Positions 59,168 through 64,000 of a stretch of 64,000 nt of DNA are shown here, piece by piece. Both the position numbers and the translations under genes were made by a program. The DNA is taken from the NCBI GenBank assembly GCA_963559135.1, contig CAUWJP010000005.1:38013-102012 (forward strand), read 5' to 3'. This DNA comes from Sellimonas sp963559135 (GTDB lineage: Bacteria; Bacillota; Clostridia; Lachnospirales; Lachnospiraceae). Positions within the stretch are counted from its first letter, which is position 1. Every line of letters begins with the position of its first letter. The notes under the pieces are model-generated. The model worked only from the letters and a program-made list of their open reading frames with translations, was not told the DNA's origin and made no database searches.

Positions 59168-59887
59168 ATGCGGATACTTGCGCTGGACAGTTCGGGCCTG
59201 ACAGCAAGTGTAGCTGTCGTGGAAGACGAACAGATCCTGTTTGAATATACGATGAACTATAAAAAGACACATTCCCAGACTTTGCTGCCGATGCTTGATG
59301 AGGCAGTTCGAATGACAGGGCTTTCTCTTGAGTCGGTGGATGCGATTGCTGTTGCAGGGGGACCGGGTTCCTTTACCGGGCTTCGAATTGGCTCTGCGAC
59401 GGCGAAAGGACTGGGCCTAGCACTTGATAAGCCACTTATCCATGTACCGACGGTTGAAGCTATGGCATACCGGATGTTTGGATACTGTGGATTGATCTGT
59501 CCGATTATGGATGCGAGAAGAAGCCAGGTATATACAGGAATCTACCGGTTTGAAGATGAGTTTGAAGTGGTAAAAGAACAGATGGCAGAGGATATTGCGG
59601 TTCTTGTCGGAATGCTTAATGAGTTAGGAGAACGTGTTGTATTTCTCGGAGACGGAGTGCCTGTGTACCGGGAGAAAATTGCAGAGATGATGAAAGTGCC
59701 GTATGTCTTCGCGCCGCCTCATATGTGCAGGCAGAGTGCAGCGGCAGTCGGTGCGCTTGGACTCGTCTATGCAAAAGAAGGAAAAACGGAGCACGCAAGG
59801 GACCACAAGCCGGACTATCTCAGAATGTCCCAGGCGGAGCGGGAGAGAATGGAACGAGAAAAGGAACAACAACATGATTGCCCGTAA
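59168..59887 (+). CDS. tsaB: tRNA t6A complex dimerisation subunit TsaB
   Basis: 239-residue inactive paralogue of TsaD that scaffolds the t6A complex. It has the ASKHA start ILALDSSGLTASVAVVE and GGPGSFTGLRIGSATAKGL, without the metal-binding histidines of TsaD. AAGGGGCG lies upstream of the ATG. Its end overlaps rimI by 14 bases. Confidence 0.94.
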   Translation: MRILALDSSGLTASVAVVEDEQILFEYTMNYKKTHSQTLLPMLDEAVRMTGLSLESVDAIAVAGGPGSFTGLRIGSATAKGLGLALDKPLIHVPTVEAMAYRMFGYCGLICPIMDARRSQVYTGIYRFEDEFEVVKEQMAEDIAVLVGMLNELGERVVFLGDGVPVYREKIAEMMKVPYVFAPPHMCRQSAAAVGALGLVYAKEGKTEHARDHKPDYLRMSQAERERMEREKEQQHDCP

Positions 59888-60347
59888 GGCCAATGAGGAA
59901 GATACAGCCCGGATTGCAGAGATAGAACGGGCTGTTTTTTCTGATGCATGGAGTGAAGTTGGAATCCGGGAGACGATGGAGCAGAAGACAGCGGGTATCT
60001 ATGTTGTGGAGGCTGGAGAAACAACTGCCGGATACGTGGTGATTTATTCAGTGCTCGATGAAAGCGAAGTTGCCCGGATTGCGGTCAGCCCGGAGTTCAG
60101 GAGAAAAGGGGTGGCCGGACTTCTCCTTGATACCGTGATTTCAGAAGGAGTATCGAATGGGACTGTCACATGGTATTTGGAGGTGCGGGAAAGTAATTCA
60201 GCAGCACGCGCCCTTTACCAAAAGAAGGGGTTTCGGGATATTGGAATCCGAAAAGGATTTTACGAGAATCCGAAAGAAGATGCAGTGCTGATGACATTAA
60301 GTCTGGAAACTGTTTCCGGTGTACAGGAAGATCGGGACAGACTATAA
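59874..60347 (+). CDS. rimI: ribosomal protein S18-alanine N-acetyltransferase
   Basis: 157-residue GNAT protein of the RimI type, expected to acetylate the N terminus of S18. Motif A is ARIAVSPEFRRKGVAGLLLDTV and motif B WYLEVRESNSAARALYQKKGF. RimI beside tsaB/tsaD is a very common arrangement, which supports the call. Start: ATG 59874, inside the end of tsaB, with AAGGAAC upstream; the open frame to 59703 overlaps tsaB and is rejected. Confidence 0.9.
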   Translation: MIARKANEEDTARIAEIERAVFSDAWSEVGIRETMEQKTAGIYVVEAGETTAGYVVIYSVLDESEVARIAVSPEFRRKGVAGLLLDTVISEGVSNGTVTWYLEVRESNSAARALYQKKGFRDIGIRKGFYENPKEDAVLMTLSLETVSGVQEDRDRL

Positions 60348-60388
60348 TAAAGGCGTAACAAAAGCGAAACGAAAGTGGAGGGATTTGT

Positions 60389-60628
60389 ATGCGCCGCTAC
60401 ACGATGAAAGAAAGAAAAGATACGGAAACTATTTTCTGCAACGGATGTGGAAAAGAAATTGTGATAAAGGATGGCATGATGCGGGAGGATCTTCTTTCTG
60501 TAGAAAAGCGATGGGGATATTTTTCCGGTAAGGATAATGAGGTGCATCGCTTCGACTTGTGTGAGGAGTGCTATGATCGGATGATTTCACAGTTTGTGAT
60601 CCCGGTGGAGAAGGAAAACGAAGCCTGA
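60389..60628 (+). CDS. small four-cysteine (zinc-ribbon) protein
   Basis: 79-residue protein with CNGCGKE and CEECYDR, two CxxC pairs that could bind one zinc ion, and a short acidic tail. I recognise no named family. It sits between rimI and rnz in the t6A operon and has GGAGGG before the ATG; a second ATG at 60404 is possible. The neighbourhood suggests a nucleic-acid or translation role, nothing firmer. Confidence 0.7.
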   Translation: MRRYTMKERKDTETIFCNGCGKEIVIKDGMMREDLLSVEKRWGYFSGKDNEVHRFDLCEECYDRMISQFVIPVEKENEA

Positions 60629-60735
60629 TCTGAAAAGGCCCTTCCGGTACGCAGCCGTTCTTTACAGAGGGTACAAAGAGTAGCCCTTAAGAAGTAAAAA
60701 ACAAAATCAATGATAGGACAGTTAGGAGAGAAAAA

Positions 60736-61647
60736 ATGCTGGATGTTTGTTTGTTGGGAACTGGCGGCATGATGCCGCTTCCGTACCGCTGGCTGACGTC
60801 ACTGATGATGCGCTATAATGGAAGCAGTATTCTGATCGACTGCGGAGAAGGGACACAGATAGCAATAAAAGAAAAGGGATGGAGTTTCAAACCGATTGAT
60901 GTGATCTGCTTTACTCATTTTCATGGAGATCACATCAGCGGGCTTCCTGGACTTCTTCTCACTATGGGGAATGCGGATAGAGAGGAGCCTCTCACTCTGA
61001 TCGGGCCGAAAGGACTGGAACGGGTTGTAAATGCGCTGCGTATTATTGCACCGGAGCTCCCTTTCGAACTGAAATTTCTTGAAATCACAGAGGCACAGCA
61101 GACGTTTGAGATGGACGGATATCGGATTCGTGCATTTCGGGTGAATCATAATGTGACTTGTTACGGTTATACAATTGAGATTGACCGGGCAGGCAGATTT
61201 GACGTAGAACGTGCTACGAGTCAGGAGATTCCTCAGAAATTCTGGCGTTTTCTCCAGAAGGGGGAGACCATCGAGGATGGAGATCGGGTTTATACACCGG
61301 ATATGGTGCTCGGAGCACCGCGCAAAGGGATTAAACTTACATATTGTACCGACACACGTCCGACAAAGTCAATCCGGGAAAATGCTGAAGGTTCGGATCT
61401 GTTTATCTGCGAGGGAATGTATGGTGAGCCAGAGAAAGCGAAAAAGGCAGTGGAATATAAGCATATGACCTTTTACGAGGCGGCGAAACTAGCCAAGGAG
61501 GCAGACGTAAAAGAAATGTGGCTGACACATTATAGCCCGTCGTTGACAAGACCCGAAGAATACATGGACGAAGTGCGGAAGATTTTTCCTTACGCAAAGG
61601 CGGGAAAAGACCGGATGAGCGTGGATCTGGATTTCCCGGAATCGTAG
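60736..61647 (+). CDS. rnz: ribonuclease Z
   Basis: 303-residue metallo-beta-lactamase-fold endonuclease that trims tRNA 3' ends. Motif II is FTHFHGDHISGLPG; further ligands are in NHNVTCYGY and at CTDTRP, and HYSPSLTRPEEY closes the site. Length fits bacterial RNase Z. TAGGAGAG precedes the ATG. Placed between the small zinc protein and tsaD. Confidence 0.93.
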   Translation: MLDVCLLGTGGMMPLPYRWLTSLMMRYNGSSILIDCGEGTQIAIKEKGWSFKPIDVICFTHFHGDHISGLPGLLLTMGNADREEPLTLIGPKGLERVVNALRIIAPELPFELKFLEITEAQQTFEMDGYRIRAFRVNHNVTCYGYTIEIDRAGRFDVERATSQEIPQKFWRFLQKGETIEDGDRVYTPDMVLGAPRKGIKLTYCTDTRPTKSIRENAEGSDLFICEGMYGEPEKAKKAVEYKHMTFYEAAKLAKEADVKEMWLTHYSPSLTRPEEYMDEVRKIFPYAKAGKDRMSVDLDFPES

Positions 61648-61660
61648 TGGAGGTAGGAAG

Positions 61661-62689
61661 ATGAGCGAAGAAAAAGATATTACAATACTTGCAATAGAAA
61701 GCTCCTGTGATGAAACGGCAGCGGCAGTTGTGCGAAATGGGAGAGAAGTACTTTCCAATATTATTTCATCTCAGATTGATCTGCACAAACTGTACGGAGG
61801 CGTTGTGCCGGAAATTGCTTCCAGAAAACATATTGAGAAAATCAACCAGGTAATCGAGGAAGCGCTTTTAGAGGCCAAGTGTAGCTTGGATGATATTGAC
61901 GCGGTAGCGGTGACATATGGACCAGGGCTTGTTGGAGCGCTGCTTGTGGGAGTGGCTGAAGCGAAGGCGATTGCCTACGCCAGAAACCTTCCGCTGATTG
62001 GAGTGCACCATATCGAAGGACATATTTCGGCAAATTATATTGAGAATAAAGAATTGGAACCGCCGTTTTTGTGTCTGGTGGTGTCCGGAGGGCATACACA
62101 TCTTGTGTGTGTGGAAGACTATGGAAAATATAAAATTCTTGGAAAGACGAAAGATGATGCGGCAGGGGAAGCGTTTGACAAAGTGGCCCGTGCCATTGAT
62201 CTTGGCTATCCGGGAGGCCCGAAAATTGATAAGCTGGCAAAAGAAGGGGATCCGAATGCTATTGAGTTCCCAAGAGCTCATGTAGGTGACTCTGTGTATG
62301 ATTTTAGTTTCAGCGGAGTAAAATCTGCCGTGCTCAATTATATCAATGGATGCAAAATGAAACAGATCGAATATAACCGGGCAGATATTGCGGCATCCTT
62401 CCAGAAGGCGGTAACAGATGTGCTCGTAGACCATGCTATGCTCGGAGTCGAAAACTATGGCTTAAAGAAACTGGCAATTGCAGGCGGTGTTGCATCCAAT
62501 TCCGCTCTACGTGCAGCTATGAGTCAGGCGTGCCAGGAAAGAGGAATTGAATTTTACCATCCTTCTCCGATTCTCTGTACGGATAATGCGGCTATGATCG
62601 GGGCAGCGGGATACTATGATTATAAAAACGGAATCCGAAGTGGATGGGATCTCAATGCTGTGCCAAATCTGAAATTGGGAGAACGTTAG
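61661..62689 (+). CDS. tsaD: tRNA t6A transferase TsaD
   Basis: 342-residue catalytic subunit that transfers threonylcarbamoyl to A37 of ANN-reading tRNAs. Conserved AIESSCDETAAAVV, VHHIEGHISANYI (iron-binding His pair), VVSGGHTHLV and AIAGGVASNSALRAAM are seen. GTGGAGGTAGG lies upstream. Partner of TsaB and TsaE encoded in the same operon. Confidence 0.96.
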   Translation: MSEEKDITILAIESSCDETAAAVVRNGREVLSNIISSQIDLHKLYGGVVPEIASRKHIEKINQVIEEALLEAKCSLDDIDAVAVTYGPGLVGALLVGVAEAKAIAYARNLPLIGVHHIEGHISANYIENKELEPPFLCLVVSGGHTHLVCVEDYGKYKILGKTKDDAAGEAFDKVARAIDLGYPGGPKIDKLAKEGDPNAIEFPRAHVGDSVYDFSFSGVKSAVLNYINGCKMKQIEYNRADIAASFQKAVTDVLVDHAMLGVENYGLKKLAIAGGVASNSALRAAMSQACQERGIEFYHPSPILCTDNAAMIGAAGYYDYKNGIRSGWDLNAVPNLKLGER

Positions 62690-62704
62690 AAAGTAGGAGG
62701 AGCC

Positions 62705-63433
62705 ATGAAAGCAAACAGGATTGCGGTCGTGCTTGCGGCAGGTCAAGGAAAAAGAATGGGCGGAACCATTCAAAAGCAGTATATGGATTTATGTGGGAAA
62801 CCTGTACTTTATTATACATTGAAGGCATTTGAAGAATCAGAAGTGATTGATCAGGTTATACTTGTATTAGGAAAAGACGAAAAAGATCAGGTCAGAGAAG
62901 GGATTGTAGACTTTTTTGGATTTCAGAAGGTAACGGAGATTACAGAAGGTGGGAAAGAACGGTATGATTCTGTCTGGAATGCCCTGCAGATTGTTGACGG
63001 AATGGAAAATAAGGAAGAAGTTTATGTATTTATCCATGACGGAGCCAGACCTTTCGTAGATGACACCATATTAAAACGTACCTATGAAGAGGTAATGAGA
63101 AGTAAAGCATGTGTGGCCGGAATGCCGGTAAAAGATACAATCAAAATTGTCAATGAGAATCTGGTGGCAGAAGAAACTCCGGATCGAAAAAAGATGTGGA
63201 TGGTACAGACGCCACAGGTTTTTCATGCATCATTGATTATAGAAGCATACCGGAAAATGATGGCAGTTCCTCACAATCACGTAACAGATGACGCCATGGC
63301 TGTGGAAATGATGATGAACCATCCAGTAAAAATGGTAGAAGGTTCCTATGAGAATATTAAAATTACCACGCCGGAAGACCTTCGAATAGCGGAAGCATTC
63401 TTGAAAAAAGGGGATCTTGAGGTATGCAAATAA
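62705..63433 (+). CDS. ispD: 2-C-methyl-D-erythritol 4-phosphate cytidylyltransferase
   Basis: 242-residue enzyme of the MEP isoprenoid pathway that joins CTP to methylerythritol phosphate. The nucleotide loop VVLAAGQGKRMGGTIQKQYMDL, VFIHDGARPFVD and the C-terminal TPEDLRIAEAFL are typical. TAGGAGGA precedes the ATG. Last gene of the operon; no strong terminator was seen after it. Confidence 0.95.
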   Translation: MKANRIAVVLAAGQGKRMGGTIQKQYMDLCGKPVLYYTLKAFEESEVIDQVILVLGKDEKDQVREGIVDFFGFQKVTEITEGGKERYDSVWNALQIVDGMENKEEVYVFIHDGARPFVDDTILKRTYEEVMRSKACVAGMPVKDTIKIVNENLVAEETPDRKKMWMVQTPQVFHASLIIEAYRKMMAVPHNHVTDDAMAVEMMMNHPVKMVEGSYENIKITTPEDLRIAEAFLKKGDLEVCK

Positions 63434-63482
63434 CGGCTTTCGGCGGGGTGAAAAAGAAATTGAAAAATATGTAAATTATTTG

Positions 63483-63511
63483 TTGACAAGGAGAAACTCT
63501 TCTGATAGAAT
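63483..63511 (+). promoter_or_regulatory. promoter of the tRNA-Ser pair
   Basis: TTGACA (63483-63488), 17 bases, TAGAAT (63506-63511), 48 bases before the first tRNA. Confidence 0.85.
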
Positions 63512-63558
63512 AATTATTGTTCGCTGAGCGAACAGAAAAGTTTGTAAATAGCAGTTAT

Positions 63559-63644
63559 GGAGAGGTATCGAAGTGGTCATAACGAGGCGGTCTTGAAAAC
63601 CGTTTGTCCGCAAGGGCGCGTGGGTTCGAATCCCACCCTCTCCG
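63559..63644 (+). tRNA. tRNA-Ser (anticodon TGA)
   Basis: Acceptor GGAGAGG/CCTCTCC, anticodon arm CGGT-CTTGAAA-ACCG with TGA, a long variable arm (TTTGTCCGCAAGGGCG) and T arm GTGGG-TTCGAAT-CCCAC. CCA is not encoded. Reads UCA/UCG-type serine codons. Confidence 0.95.
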
Positions 63645-63662
63645 CTTTATACAGACAGTCCT

Positions 63663-63751
63663 GGAGAAATACCCAAGAGGCTGAAGGGGCTCCCCTGGAA
63701 AGGGAGTAGGTCGTTAATAGCGGCGCGAGGGTTCAAATCCCTCTTTCTCCG
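63663..63751 (+). tRNA. tRNA-Ser (anticodon GGA)
   Basis: Acceptor GGAGAAA/TTTCTCC, anticodon arm CTCCC-CTGGAAA-GGGAG with GGA, long variable arm, T arm GAGGG-TTCAAAT-CCCTC. CCA is not encoded. Reads UCC/UCU. Lies 18 bases after the other tRNA-Ser. Confidence 0.95.
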
Positions 63752-63786
63752 TTTCGCGAGTTGCAAAATAAAGAGTAAAAAAACTC

Positions 63787-63815
63787 TTGACAAGATGCGC
63801 TTGCGATGATAAAAT
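63787..63815 (+). promoter_or_regulatory. first rRNA-type promoter
   Basis: TTGACA (63787-63792), 17 bases, TAAAAT (63810-63815). First of two tandem strong promoters with no gene before the window edge. Confidence 0.8.
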
Positions 63816-63892
63816 AAACAAGCTTACACTGCTTGGTGCAGGAAAGCGAAAATCACGACGCTTTGTTGGTGAGCCTGATTCGAAAAAAGTGC

Positions 63893-63921
63893 TTGACAAA
63901 AAGGAGCGGATGTGATAATCT
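63893..63921 (+). promoter_or_regulatory. second rRNA-type promoter
   Basis: TTGACA (63893-63898), 17 bases, TAATCT (63916-63921). Tandem arrangement is typical of rrn operons. Confidence 0.8.
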
Positions 63922-63929
63922 AATATAGC

Positions 63930-64000
63930 TGTCGCGAGAGAGTGACAACGAAAACAAAGAACTTTGATAACTGAACAATAGACAACGATCCCTGAAAATT
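63930..64000 (+). promoter_or_regulatory. probable 16S rRNA leader (cut by window edge)
   Basis: Transcribed leader with TTTGATAACTGAACAATAGA, close to the boxA-like antitermination region found before 16S genes in Firmicutes. The 16S gene itself would begin just past 64000. Confidence 0.6.

Noticed and set aside
1..64000. CRISPR arrays, prophage or insertion sequence genes
   Set aside because: No regular repeat-spacer arrays, integrase, transposase or phage structural genes were seen; repeats found are isolated palindromes or single pairs.

Overview
The window looks like a chromosome segment of a gut Lachnospiraceae-type Firmicute (Dorea / Mediterraneibacter / Clostridium scindens neighbourhood; genus not provable from the sequence alone). 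The reasons are strong AGGAGG ribosome binding sites, AT-rich sigma-A promoters, the S10-spc-alpha gene order ending in map - KOW protein - infA - rpmJ, strictly anaerobic metabolism (D-proline reductase, AdhE, FeFe hydrogenase, a double-cubane reductase) and selenocysteine use.

Left end (1-7.5 kb) is a Stickland D-proline reductase locus: prdF (proline racemase) on the minus strand, the selenocysteine tRNA gene selC, then prdC, prdA, a small conserved protein, prdB with an in-frame UGA (Sec151) and a stem-loop behind it, a terminator, a separate promoter, and prdD-prdE. PrdD and PrdE together are a split paralogue of PrdA whose break falls at the PrdA self-processing site. A sigma-54-like promoter precedes prdC. 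At 7.8-10.3 kb lies a lipoprotein gene followed by a membrane-anchored S41-type peptidase gene interrupted by a frameshift in a run of seven T.

The centre (10.5-27.4 kb) is the complete S10-spc-alpha ribosomal region: promoter and folded leader, rpsJ to rplO, secY, adk, map, a KOW protein, infA, then an internal promoter and rpmJ, rpsM, rpsK, rpsD, rpoA, rplQ and a terminator. Three spacers inside it (rpsN-rpsH, rpsH-rplF, rpmJ-rpsM) are unusually long and can fold.

27.6-46 kb holds adhE with a Rex-like operator over its promoter, an APH-fold kinase, a GNAT enzyme, an FtsH-like protease, a secreted coiled-coil/SleB hydrolase, a HAD phosphatase, uppP, a sugar cluster (AraC regulator, DUF4867-like protein, fucose/arabinose isomerase-like protein, xylulokinase-like kinase), an SfsA-MutY fusion and a double-cubane-type reductase. 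46-53.6 kb is mostly minus strand: PAP2 phosphatase, zinc-ribbon membrane protein, lipid kinase, FeFe hydrogenase with a NuoF-C/GltD-like partner (also with a Rex-like site), and a TetR regulator divergent from tex.

The right end (53.7-64 kb) has tex, an FMN riboswitch with ribU, a YcxB-like protein, a housekeeping operon with three t6A genes (tsaE-trpS-tsaB-rimI-small zinc protein-rnz-tsaD-ispD), two tRNA-Ser genes and tandem rRNA-type promoters, so a ribosomal RNA operon probably starts just beyond the edge. Together the genes describe an amino-acid-fermenting anaerobe that disposes of reductant through proline, ethanol and hydrogen.
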